DNA from: Entophlyctis helioformis
Taxonomy: Eukaryota > Chytridiomycota > Chytridiomycetes > Chytridiales > Chytriomycetaceae
Assembly: GCA_025526915.1 (NCBI GenBank)
Contig: JAHLKH010000334.1
Location: forward strand, 1 to 19,453
Length of the DNA: 19,453 nt
Direction: 5' to 3'
Shown: positions 1 through 10,117 of the stretch, piece by piece
Position numbering within the stretch: the stretch's first letter is position 1
How the letters are laid out: each line of letters begins with the position of its first letter
Program-made: the position numbers and the translations under genes
Notes under the pieces: model-generated
The model's database searches: none
Told to the model about the DNA's origin: nothing
What the model saw: the letters and a program-made list of their open reading frames with translations, nothing else

Positions 1-2098
1 CTTGTCGAGAACGCAAAAGATCATCTGGCAGCGCTTGCCAAACTTGCCAGAGGCGTCCTTGAAGGCGTTCTGGAGACCGTTGCGGATGTTGTTTGGGACG
101 TTCGGGTTCGAGATGACGACCGGACAGTCCTGCGCGGTGATGTTCATGCCCGCGGCTCTCCACTTGTGGATAAGCGTGTCGCGCACTCGCGTGCCTCGCC
201 TTCGGAGATGCGCACAAAGAAGAGGAACGAACAGCTGGCCAGAATGGGCGTAGAGATGAGCTGTGAAAAGAATGACGCAATGGCAAGGAAACAGAGAAGG
301 ATGACAACATATCAATCACCAGTCAGTACAGTCCAGAGCCGTAGAAGCACGGGGCTCGAGAGCGCGACACATGGACATTATGGTGCCACACTCACTTGCA
401 TGCCGCGAAGGTTCCAAGCACCTTCCTCGCCATTGAGCGAGCGGTTGTTCTTGAAAATGACCTTGGGAGCGGGGATGATGCGGGCAGGAACCTCCATCAT
501 GTTGGTGCCGACGGTCATGCCAAACGACTTGAGGTGGTCGTTGTTCTGGTAGCGCAGGATCTTGCTGGCAGCGTCTCTGATGTCGCGCTCGCGGTCGCTG
601 GGGCGCTGGACAGTGGCGCGGATCATGTCCGACGTCTGCTGGCCAGTGAGACGACGCATGAACCGCTGGGCAGGCGCAATCTTGAGGCACTCGAGGGGGA
701 ATGCCGTCTTGTTGTTGCCCTGGATAACGCGACGGTAATGGCAGCCATGAAGCAGGAGGGCGAGCGGCACAGACAAAAACAGAACGAGGGTCAGAGCACA
801 AAGCAGTCAGTATATGGGCCGTGTGTACAACACACGCAGCAGAGAACAAGAGCGCCAACGCACCTTTAGGGCAAGAGGAAGATTGGGGAACTTGAGCTTG
901 ACGTTCAGGTCGCGTCTGAAGTAGTCCTCCACCGAGATGTTGCCCGAGCCGTCCTTGAGCGCAAACTTGAACTCGCGGGCAGACTCGCGCGACACTTTGC
1001 CGATCTTGAAGCGCTGCTTCTGGTCGCCGCGGTGGATCGTGACCACATTGACGCCCTTGAGCTCGACGCTGATCTTCTCCTGGTAGCGCGGAATGCGTAC
1101 AATATCCTCGGGGTTGTTGATCTCAAACAGCTCCATGAGATAGTCAATGACCGAGATCTCGCCCTTGCGGAAAACGGTAGAGGCAACGTCAATGTTGATG
1201 CCCAGATGGCCGGCCATCATCGACTTGATCGACTGGTGGTAGCTGCGAGCAGCAAAGAGGAGAGATGACGCAAGGCACAGCAAAGCAAAATGCGGGAATG
1301 TGCGTCAGTGATCCATGCTGATCCAAGAGTCAACAGCGCGCTGGACACTCACCCGCGCCAGACCTCGAGACCACCCATAATCGGACGGCGGTTCTCGGGC
1401 GTGAAGAAGTTTTGGCCGACAGGCGTGAAGAGCATCGACGGCACATGGCGAATGAGGACAGAGAGGGCAACGCTTGCGTGCATGACAGACTCGGTCTCGG
1501 GGCCCTTGCCAGCCGTGAAGAGCAGCAGATCGTGCAGGTTGATGCGGGCCGTCTGGCGAATGACAACCTTGATCGGCTCCGTGTCCACGGTGCCCGTCTT
1601 GGAAGGAGGCGGGATAGGAATCACGGGCGGACGGCTTGGAGGGCCGCCGCCACCAAAGCCGCCACGGCCACCGCCACGACCACCGCGACCGCCGTCAAAG
1701 CCGCCGCGACCGCCGCGACCGCCACCATAGCCACCACGACCGCCGCCGTCACCGCCGCCGCCACCGGAAGGAAGAGGGGGGATGACGAGATCGTCGTCGC
1801 GAGGGACCTGGATCTCCAAGGTCTGTGTGGCCATGTCAAAGACCGAGAAGGCGTTCTGGCGGCCATCAAAGGCGAGGAGGCACTTGGGGCCGACCTTTTT
1901 CTTGAGCGTAGCCTCGATGACCTTCCATGCACGGCGGCACACGGGCACAGGGACCTTTGGCGTGAACGCGACATCGTACTGGTACGCGTAGGTGTCGGCA
2001 AGGGCCGTGACTGGGAAGATGTTGGCGCGAACAGTCAACTTGCGGCCGAGGCGACCGCCGTCATCCGGACGGACGGTGAATGCAGACACGGCGCTCAT
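1..2098 (-). CDS. Argonaute protein, 5' part (N, linker 1, PAZ, linker 2, start of MID); incomplete at window edge
   Basis: Argonautes bind small guide RNAs and silence matching transcripts. Exons read by eye are 2098-1353, 1242-864, 719-396 and 260-1 (continuing past the edge), with GT-AG introns of 110, 144 and 135 bp. Residues 1-100 give an N-domain start (LGRKLTVRANIFPVT, CLLAFDGRQNAFSVFD). Residues 111-152 are a Gly/Arg insert. RHVPSMLFTPVGQNFFTPE and GGLEVWRGYHQSIK match the end of the N domain and linker 1. PAZ follows in exon 2 (YFRRDLNVKLKFPNLPLALK) and continues into exon 3 (PLECLKIAPAQRF), then linker 2 (GAWNLRGMQ). Exon 4 ends with MID-type sequence (HKWRAAGMNI, KRCQMIFCVLDK). The rest of MID and all of PIWI lie beyond position 1, so slicer residues cannot be judged. 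Exon 4 needs one extra base near 185 to stay in frame. The ATG at 2098 follows a CAA-rich leader. Family call is firm; the frameshift may be a sequence error. Confidence 0.93.
1643..1768 (-). repeat. RGG/GGR-rich repeat inside the Argonaute N domain
   Basis: This encodes residues 111-152 of the Argonaute, about 42 residues that are mostly Gly and Arg with six RGG triplets and a few Phe, Tyr and Asp. It sits between a beta-strand-like segment (TLEIQVP) and the continuation of the N domain (EPIKVVIRQTARINLHDLL), so it reads as a loop insertion and not a terminal tail. RGG boxes are known to bind RNA and to be arginine-methylated; either role here is inference. Confidence 0.85.
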
Positions 2099-2160
2099 GT
2101 CGTTGTTGTTGTTGAGCTTGCGTTCTTGCTTGCTTGTTTGCTTGCTTGCTTGCCTGAGAG
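2099..2160 (-). promoter_or_regulatory. Probable Argonaute 5' leader with CAA and CAAG microsatellite
   Basis: Read on the minus strand, the bases just before the ATG at 2098 are a run of CAA triplets, preceded by about 30 bp of CAAG-type tetranucleotide repeat (CTTG on the plus strand, 2124-2157). A CAA-rich unstructured leader is common before eukaryotic start codons and supports this start. The transcription start was not identified. Confidence 0.4.
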
Positions 2161-2972
2161 CGCAGAGGGGAGGCTATGGAGTTGAGAGATCAGGGGCGAG
2201 CGCTTGTCTTATAGCCGATGGAAGCCGAGCGCGAGGGAACAAGGGACATGGATGTGCATTACAGACGGGATGGAAAGCGATATGGATTCATGGCGGCAGC
2301 ACAGCAGTGAGCGATGTGCATAGACGGATGGATGAACGGGGGCGGCGTCAGACACGGGAGGACGAGTCAGTCGGGCGGTTGTGCGGATGTGGCACCTGCA
2401 TGAGGCGACAAGGGGAGCGGTGTGACGCAGGGCGGCGAGAGTGCGTGTGGGAGTGCGTGCATGGACGCAGGCTAGCAGACAGGCAGACGGACGGACGGAT
2501 GGACAGGCCGCGCAGGGACCAGCAGCCTCGGCAGGCCGACGGCCAGACCACAGCGCGATGCTTGCCACGGCAGCGGCGCCGTGCAGGGTGTTGCTTATGG
2601 TGCGCTCGGCAGCGGCGACAGCCCGTGAGACAGCGCCTGCCTGGACAGCACCCCGCCCAGCCAAAACTGCTTCCAAAAAGAGCCTGAAAGGCCAGCCAAA
2701 AGAAGCAAGGGCAGAGCGTGCAGCGTCGAGCCAGCGCCAGCCGCTCCTCCAAAACACATCCGTGGCGCTGTCGCTCTTGCAGTGTCTTCGGTCGTCTGTC
2801 CAGCCGTGCCCTGCGCCGAGCCCTTCTGACCAAAGTTTCCGCACGCACCTTTGAGATTGGCTGTCAAGGCAGGTCAAGATCCAATAATCAAATATCAGAT
2901 TCATTGTCCGGTTCTCCACTAGGGGTAGACTTTTCGCTTGCCTCTTGAGAGTCCTATTTCAGTCGGCGAACT

Positions 2973-3071
2973 CCTCGGCGAGGCCCAAATTTCTGCAGCG
3001 CTTTGGGCCGAGAGTCGGAATGAATCCCCTCTGCGAGGCCCTTCCATTTTATGTTTGAGCCTCGGCGAGGC
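2973..3071. repeat. Cluster of short GC palindromes
   Basis: CCTCGGCGAGG at 2973-2983 is a 1-nt-loop palindrome, and a longer form, GCCTCGGCGAGGC, recurs at 3059-3071. Between them, GGCCCAAA at 2982-2989 pairs with TTTGGGCC at 3002-3009 (8-bp stem, 12-nt loop). No gene overlaps the cluster convincingly. Confidence 0.5.
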
Positions 3072-3545
3072 ATATCCACGCTCAGTCTGCCCCTCGCGAA
3101 GGGTCTCCATGCCGCAGCCGGCCGCGCTCAGCTCGCCATCCACGAGCGCGCTCAACCGTGGATCTGGCGGGCGGAACGGCGGAGAACTGGACACGGTCGC
3201 GCGTTCCACGCGGCGCTGGTGTTTCCCTGTGCCAAACTTCTGGTCGGGACGTTTCCCAGCACCCGTTGCCGGTGCGCTTTCCGTCACAGTGGGCCGCTTG
3301 GCTCACTCGCCTGTGAACGCGCGCTTGCGGCCCTCCGTTCGAGCTCGTTGGCACACGCCTCGCCGGCTGTTTGGCGCTGCCGCCCTCCTTCGACGCGTTC
3401 TGGTGCCTGTTCGCCCGACCGGCTGGCCGACCGCCCGCCACCCGGCTTGCACGCACGCCGGCCCTCCTTCTAGCTCGGGCCTGCCCGCCTGCCCGCCTCC
3501 CTACTAGCCTGCCTGCCCTGCTAGCCTGCCTGCCTGCCTGCCCTA

Positions 3546-3954
3546 CGAGCCGCTGCTTTCCTCGCCTGTCTGCCTGCCCTTCGGCTCGTCCACTGCTCAC
3601 CAGCACGCTGCCAGATCTGACCGCGCAGCCACCCTCCGCTCATCACCACTCTGTGTGGCCCTTTGCTGACATAATCCGTGCCACCGTCCCTGCACGCGCT
3701 TGCCAGATCTGACCGCGCAGCCACCCTCCGCCCATCACCATTGTATCTGCCTGGCCCTGAGCGTGCTTGCCAGATCCGTCGGAAGCTTTCTGCCCTTCTC
3801 CGCATTGTTGGCAACCACCCCCGACCGCCTCTTGCTGCTCCTCGTCGCTGCTGCTGCTCTCCTGGACTACTGCGGCCCGTCCTCTACATATCCAGTAGCA
3901 GCTGCCCTTCTGCTTGCTTGACCGGCGCTCCTCGAGCCGCTGCTTTCCTCGCCT
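3546..3954. repeat. 22-bp exact direct repeat pair
   Basis: The same 22 bases, beginning CGAGCCGCTGC and ending CTCGCCT, occur at 3546-3567 and 3933-3954, 387 bp apart. Both sit in C-rich sequence. They may mark a larger, diverged duplication of this spacer. Confidence 0.6.
3608..3740. repeat. Tandem direct repeat, about 41 bp at 91-bp spacing
   Basis: A block starting CCAGATCTGACCGCGCAG and ending CATCACCA is present at 3611-3648 and again at 3702-3740 with one clear mismatch. A third, short partial copy (GCTTGCCAGATC) lies near 3768-3779. No coding role was seen. It could be part of a terminal region of the downstream element, but no inverted partner was found. Confidence 0.65.
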
Positions 3955-4540
3955 CTTTCCGTCCGTCCGGCTGAGCAGCACGCGCGGCTGCCACGCCGCG
4001 CCAGGTACGCATCCAACCTGCCGTTGCACCCGGCTGGCTTCCGGCTGCCCCCACAGGACCCAGCACCCAGCATGGGATACAGCTAACCACCAGAAGCCGG
4101 CTTGTACTGCGCTGCTCTATCCACTCCAGCAGAGCCGTCCAGCTTAGCCTCACGTCCTCACAAGCAACGTACGTTGCACTCGTCAACCTGGTCACGCGTT
4201 TCTTGCCTGTCTTCATGGACGGTGACTGACGGCCATCGCAGCTTGCAGCCTGCCCTTGCTTTGCTTCAGATCCTGCCTTTGCCGCCGCTGATCAGACTGT
4301 TGGTTATCGCCTCTTGGTCAGTTGTTGGCCGCATAGCTTTGCATATACACACGGCCATGGATGCTGCATGAACTCAACTGCTGATCAGTACTCACTCCTA
4401 TGAATCAGACAGATCCCTTTACGCCTTCCGATACTGCCTCTCTGACTGCTTTCCGTCATCATGAAACATCGTCATCCGACACACAGAGGCATGGACTTGC
4501 GTAGATTGGCCTTTTCCAAACGCCATTTTCGCGGCAATGG

Positions 4541-7500
4541 ATGTTTTCTATCACTACTGTGCTTGCAAATGTACGTGTTGACGGTCTAGACCTTGCTGTT
4601 TACGCTTGATGATGCCGTTACTGATTGCATCCTTTGATGTTTAGTCGGAGCGGACAATACGAGAGATTGTGTATGGCAATGCAACCAAGCAACAAGCCCA
4701 ACAGCAAGAGCAAGTGCAACAGCAACAACAAGCCCAACAGCAGGAGCACGTCGCTCAACAGCAGCATGCTGACGGCCATGCTGACGGTCATGATGATGGA
4801 TACGACAATTACGATCACTTTCTCGGCGGCGGCGATGGCCATGACACTCCACTCAACCAGGATGAGCCAAACAATCGCCAAAATCCAACTGCCGTCGCAT
4901 CAATCCCCCTTGCCGATGATGATGAGTCGGACTCTGAGGATGGATGGTATCCAGACGATGATGACAGAGCAGGAGGTCAAGGTCAGAGTCAGGACCACGC
5001 TCGCTCAGCAAGCTCACATAGCTATCGCGTGAGATACAAGAGGACCCGAGCAGAGCAAAGCAAGACATCAAGAGAGGCACATGCAAATCATCGGCCTGAA
5101 TACCCAACCCTCACTCGGGCCTTTGACACGGATCTCGAGTCCCGCGACAAGCATGTTCAGAGCACAATCCCTGGCCCTGCATCGGTTGATGGTCGCTGTA
5201 TTCGCAGACCCGTATGCCGCCAGTGCTCGCAGCGATACGCAGCCGGTGTGTGCAAGACCTGCGATCCAACTAGTCCGATCTGTGGGCATTGCTGCAACGA
5301 GTTCCATGCAGGCTTGGCTCTGACGCACGACATTTGCGAGTTTGTTGATCATGTCGGTCTTTCTCGTCTGCAACATCGCACCATGAGGATCGACCGCGAT
5401 GACCCATGCTCCGAGGACCATCACAACTGCGGGATCGACAATGATGTGCACGATGACAGCTGCCATTCCTACCAGCAGCCCACATGCTCTGCATCGTGGG
5501 ACGACCCGCCTGCCAGTGCATCGGCTGCTTTCAGAAACCAGCACAGACCCGACGAGACATTGTTTGAGCAGGCCCGCAGTTCTTGGGAAAGCTTTCGACA
5601 AATCAATCCCGGCCGCGGAGACAGGGAGCTTGAAGTCTTTATTGATTGTGGCATTTGCAACGGCACCTATTTGGACACCACTGTTCTGCTCATTGGTCTG
5701 GATGGTAAGCCGTCTGGCTGTCATGTGTGGCTGTATTGGAAGCAATGCATGAAATGTTTTGGCGTCTGGCAGTATCACATTTGCTGTCTTGGTGGCTGTT
5801 TAGTGCCTTGCTAATGCACACATACAGCCTCGCGATACTACACATTCAAGCATTGCGATCACATGATGATGCATGAGGCCCTCATCTCCCGGGGATACTT
5901 TCCAGGATCCTATTCAAGACCCGGCACCAAGGACGTCACAAAGGCATTCTCGCTGCAACTCTTGCGCCTGTACAATCGCCTGACCGAGGAGTGTGCCATC
6001 TCTGCCCGCGGGTTTATCAGTGTGGTCTGCGGTGAGTGCCTGCCATTTGGACTCCTGCTCAAACTTGCTACGTCGAGCTCACTGGCCAATGGCCATGTAT
6101 CTGACTATGCCGACAGAGCTGCATGGACTCGTCGCCTTTGAAGTTGTCAAGCACGCGTTCCACAGCGCCATTAACGAGTACCGTCATGGCAATGCCCACA
6201 ACGTTCTCCTTAGAGACCTTGACAAACAGAATCCGGGGATATCAGACATCCTTTTCAGATTCTGCTATGCCTGCCCAAGGGTGCGCGCCACTCTGTTATG
6301 CTGCCGCATTGATACTCCTGATTGGCATGTTTCTGTCTAACACTTGCCGTGTCTGACAACCATACAGCCTGCTCAAAACAGCAATCCTGCAGAACCTGGC
6401 GACTTGTATCTCGCGGCTGATGGAAACCAACGTCTCGGCCGATGATTGGGTCACTCGCAGCTGGCCTATCCTGACGAGGCAGACTTGACCTACATCATGG
6501 ACAAGAACTTGTCTAGGGATGATGACCGTCTCAAGAAAGCCAATCCAGGCGCCGAGGTGCGTGTGCGCTTTCATTCCTTCTCTTGACTCACTGATACAGT
6601 CGGGGCTTGTCGCTGTGTTTTGCTAATGTGCCTGCTTGCTTGCCTTGCTTGGTTTGGACAGAAAAGCAAGGATTGCAGCAGTTTCCGAGCAGCCATCAAC
6701 AGGAAGCTCACCAACAACAACAAGGGTCTTGACGAGACTGGCTTGTTCACAGTGATGTGTGCACCACACGAGGTGCCCATCTACTCGGTCGATCTCCGAA
6801 CCGGTGAAAGATACGCGTATCTTGACGAGATCATGAAGAGGGTACTTGAGCAGTGGCCCCAAAACAAGATCTTTCTGTTTTACGACATTGCCTGCTTGTA
6901 CACCAAGCATTTCCGAGTATGTCACGCTGCGTGCTTGACCTCTTGCCTGCCTTGCCTTGCTTGCCTTGCTGATGTTCTGGTTGCAGCTGACTGGTTGCAT
7001 GTGCTCTTTGCTGTTCACTCAATAGAAGCAGTTCTCTGAGCAGGATGTCCGCCGCGTCGTGCATGTGGTCCCCAAGTTTCACGTCGCTGCACACGTCATC
7101 AAGTGCCGACGCACAATGCATCCGGCATTGACGCCTGGATGCCGCCAGATCGACGGCGAGGGATGCGAACGCCTCTGGTCCAAGCAGGGCAAACTTGCAC
7201 CGATTGTCCGTTCGATGAGAATCCTCAGCCGCAAGGTGTGCCTCGAAAACTACCACATCACCTACACTGCAAAAAAGCACGCAGGGCTTGTCGCGCAGCT
7301 CAAGAACAGCCTGATCAAGACGCTTCTTGCACAAAAGCTGATTCAACAGAACTTCGCGGACATCAGCAATGCCCACAGGATGCTGCCTTCTGACTGCTTC
7401 CGCCAATGCATGGATCTATGGAAACATGAGCAAGCCACGTATGCGGCCGCTGAGCAGCAGGATGCTACACAGGATGCACAAGAGGTACCAATTGTTGATG

Positions 7501-8546
7501 CTCATGTGCCGTTCTACACCCTTGCTGCGGAGCTTCGTGACAATGCTCGCGGTATCTTTGACAGTGTTCGCATTCTGCGATCGTCTGCAACAAGTAGGTC
7601 GTGGGCATTACCAAGTTGCCCATCATGTCTGGTACTCTACGTCACCACCAACTCACCAACAAACCTTGTTGTCCAACGGCAGCCAATGGCGCCACGCAGA
7701 AAGACTTTTTCCGCCAGCAGATTCACGGCTTCTACCAGCGGATTGATGAGGCCATTGTAAGATGGGGCGAGTTGCTCGAAGGGGCTAATATGGAACCCAG
7801 TGAGTGCTTGACCCCGTCAACGGTGTTGCTGCTCGATTACATTACTGGATCTGCCTCGCACCTGTGTTTGTGGCTGACCCTCAAACGCACTTGGATCGTG
7901 GGACAGATTTATCAGCAGCCGATGGCGAGCAGATGATTCAAGACGATGGACCCATTCGCGCCATTTCGCGCGAGGATGTTCTTTGCGAGAAGCAAGACAA
8001 CTGGTTTTGGAATCTGGAAGCACCAGGCAGTGCCCGTCAGGACCGCAGCACCACCAACATGATTGACTTGTTTTCGCACTACTGCCGACTAGACGAGGAG
8101 CGTGCAGGTCTCCTGGGCGACCTCGCACGTGTCGCTGATCATGCCATGAAGGACATTGAGTATCTCTCGCGTGTCCAGCTGCCCCATGACATGTCAGCTC
8201 AGGACAAGCGGACTCTTCAGTTCCTCATGGCCCGCCACATCCTTACGCTGGACGAGCGTCGCTTGGATGCAGAGAGTCATGGATACATCGATCTTGTATC
8301 TGAAATTGTAGCTGGAATCGATGCACATCCAGCTGGCAGCAACCAGGCTGCGTACCGACAGGGATGACGATCATGTATGGTCGTGAGTGGTGGTCTGATG
8401 TGGCAATAACATGTCTGAATTGTTCCACTTCACAGTCGGCCGACGTCTTGGAGCTCTGCCTTGCGTCCGGCCGGCGTTTGGCTTTGTTGCATGCCAAGTG
8501 GCTTGGTCGCCAGCTACCGGAGCCTTCTGCAGGCATTCTGAGATGA
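4541..8546 (+). CDS. KDZ-family (Kyakuja-Dileera-Zisupton) DNA transposase, interrupted by in-frame TGA
   Basis: Exons read by eye: 4541-4570, 4645-5704, 5828-6031, 6117-6280, 6368-6556, 6662-6916, 7026-7593, 7683-7799, 7907-8382 and 8436-8546. All phases agree, giving 1057 residues if the TGA codons at 6443 and 8365 are ignored. In order: a Gln-rich then acidic N-terminus; a Cys/His cluster (about residues 201-240, with CRQC, CKTC, CGHCC) like the zinc clusters that precede KDZ domains; then LISRGYFPGSYSRP, AADGNQRLGR, GLDETGLFTVMC, YDIACLYTKH and QIDGEGCERLWS. D504, D624 and E679 (or E682) are the likely RNase H-fold acidic triad. The TGA at 6443 follows the first acidic motif, so translation would stop after residue 511, before the other two. 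It may be a decayed copy, a readthrough case or a sequence error. Exon 1 is tentative; the family call is strong. No terminal inverted repeats were recognised. Confidence 0.88.
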
Positions 8547-10117
8547 TACATGGGCATAGTCAACTGCAGCAGAGTGAACAGAGCTTGTACATATCATGCG
8601 GCAGCTTGCCAACAATGCAATGTAGTGGAGATGGCAGGCTGTGAGCGTGCAAGTCCACAATCGCGACTTGTATACATTCGGCGCTCAGTGAGATATAAGG
8701 ATGTGCGAGTGGGCCGAGACTCGGTGACGCTGCAATAGGCATACTGCTACATAGCTATGGACAAGCAGTTCCTGAGCATGCCAGGCATCTTGCATGTATT
8801 CAGTCAGCCGAGTCACATGGTGCGCGTGCTGACGTGCAGGAGATGGCATGTATTGCCATCCAAGATGGTGGCTGATCGTGCAGGGTGCATTCACACTGGC
8901 TGCGGACGGTGCTGCAAGGCATTTGGGGCTGGATGCAGCAAACTCTATCGAGATATGGCACTCTAGACTGCAGATGCTGCAGTACATGCTCACTTGGAAT
9001 TTGCCACGTGTTGCCATGGGTTGATACACATGCATGCGATCAAGTGTACGCTCGCCAAGCACTCTGTGCTGCGTGCACGTCTCTCTCCAGGATGCCTTGA
9101 GGCAATCCATTCGTGGCACGGTGAGTTTGTGCCTGTGGATTGTGTGGCAGTCATCGCCGCACGTATTCTGTGCTGCTGCGACGGTCGCGTTGGAAAGACA
9201 TGCTTGAAGTGGTACAGATGTCGAGTGCACCTTGATCTCTTGCACAACCTGGTGAATAAACATGCTGAACGTGACCCCATGACATACTCTCACAACATCC
9301 ATGCGTTTCTGCACCGTCGTATGACTCTGGGAGTTGAGGTGACATCCAGACATGCATTGATGTCCTGCCGTCCTTGACATTGCATCTGGAATGCAGTCAA
9401 TGCATGTTGTGGATGCTGCAGGCAACCGATCTTTGCAAAACCAAGTGACGCATCTCACTGTAGCCTCCCAGTCAAGGTTATGCAGTCACCAGAGTCTGCA
9501 GACAGCCAGAGTGCATGCAGGATACCAAAAACACGCTTCTGTGCATCAGAGGCTGCAAGCCTCATGGTGTGCATGTGCAATTGCTGAGTTGTGGGTACTG
9601 TGGGTTGATGACTGCGCTCAACCAGCATCTCCGAGCATAAGGATGGTACACGTGGCATACCTGATCGGTCTGTATACTTTCATCGCTCTAGCATGCGAGG
9701 TTTGGTGCGCACTGTCCCATCTCATCCACGTCCACATGCCTGTGACAGGTCGCTGCTCACGCGAGCCAGCACATGGTGTGCATCTGCATTGTCAAATGTC
9801 GCTTGCTCTGTTGTGGATATTGGCGCACACTATCATACGAGCGCTTGTGGCTGCTGGCTAGACAATATGGCATCCATGAGAAAGTGTGCTTGTGCGTTCA
9901 AGTGTCTTGCCAAGTTGGATCTGTGGCAAGGCAATTGCAGAGAGGCAGCAACAGCCTCTGCCTGGATCGCCATGATTGAGAACAACAAGGGCATTCATTG
10001 CGGCTGTGCCGTCATACACTTCATAAGGTTGCAACAATTGGTGCGACATTGAGAACAAAGGAGAAGGAAGAAGGAAAGTTAAGGCATTTCTTGGCTGTTG
10101 TGGCTGGCTGTCACGAT
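8547..10117. other. Spacer between convergent genes, CpG-poor and TpG/CpA-rich
   Basis: This 1.57 kb holds the 3' flanks of the transposase and the 981-residue gene. It is full of TGCA, CATG and GCATGC strings. A hand count over about 1.4 kb (8581-10020) gave roughly 60 CpG, well under the value expected near 52% GC, and TpG is visibly in excess (about 12 in the 60 bases from 9541). Long open frames on both strands encode mostly Cys, His, Ser and Met and have no domain. I see no supported gene. Confidence 0.55.

Larger units (their letters stand above)
2161..4540. other. GC-rich intergenic spacer, no supported gene
   Basis: This stretch of about 2.4 kb separates the divergent Argonaute and transposase genes. 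Several frames stay open for 100-240 codons on both strands, but their translations are biased to Arg, Ala, Cys, Pro, Ser and Trp, overlap each other, show no domain and have no clean splice structure. I read them as chance frames in GC-rich DNA. The part from about 3470 to 3970 is C-rich with CCTGC/CTTGC runs. It must hold the promoters of both flanking genes, but no clear core element was seen. Separately listed are a palindrome cluster and two direct repeats. Confidence 0.55.

Noticed and set aside
2209..2919. 236-codon minus-strand frame upstream of Argonaute
   Set aside because: Ala/Arg/Ser/Cys-rich low-complexity translation, no recognisable domain, and it would occupy the leader and promoter side of the Argonaute gene.
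2938..3507. 189-codon plus-strand frame in the spacer
   Set aside because: Pro/Arg/Ala-rich, covers palindromes and C-rich repeats, no domain; overlapping frames are equally open.
4669..5814. Transposase starting at the GTG of 4669 and ending at 5814
   Set aside because: GTG is not a normal nuclear start, and the frame continues upstream to a TTTAG acceptor at 4644. The 3' end runs into an intron; the exon ends at 5704 before GTAAGC.
8685..9458. 257-codon open frame on the minus strand between the two central genes
   Set aside because: Its translation is dominated by Cys, His, Ser and Met produced by TGCA/CATG strings, with no domain; it overlaps equally open frames on the other strand.
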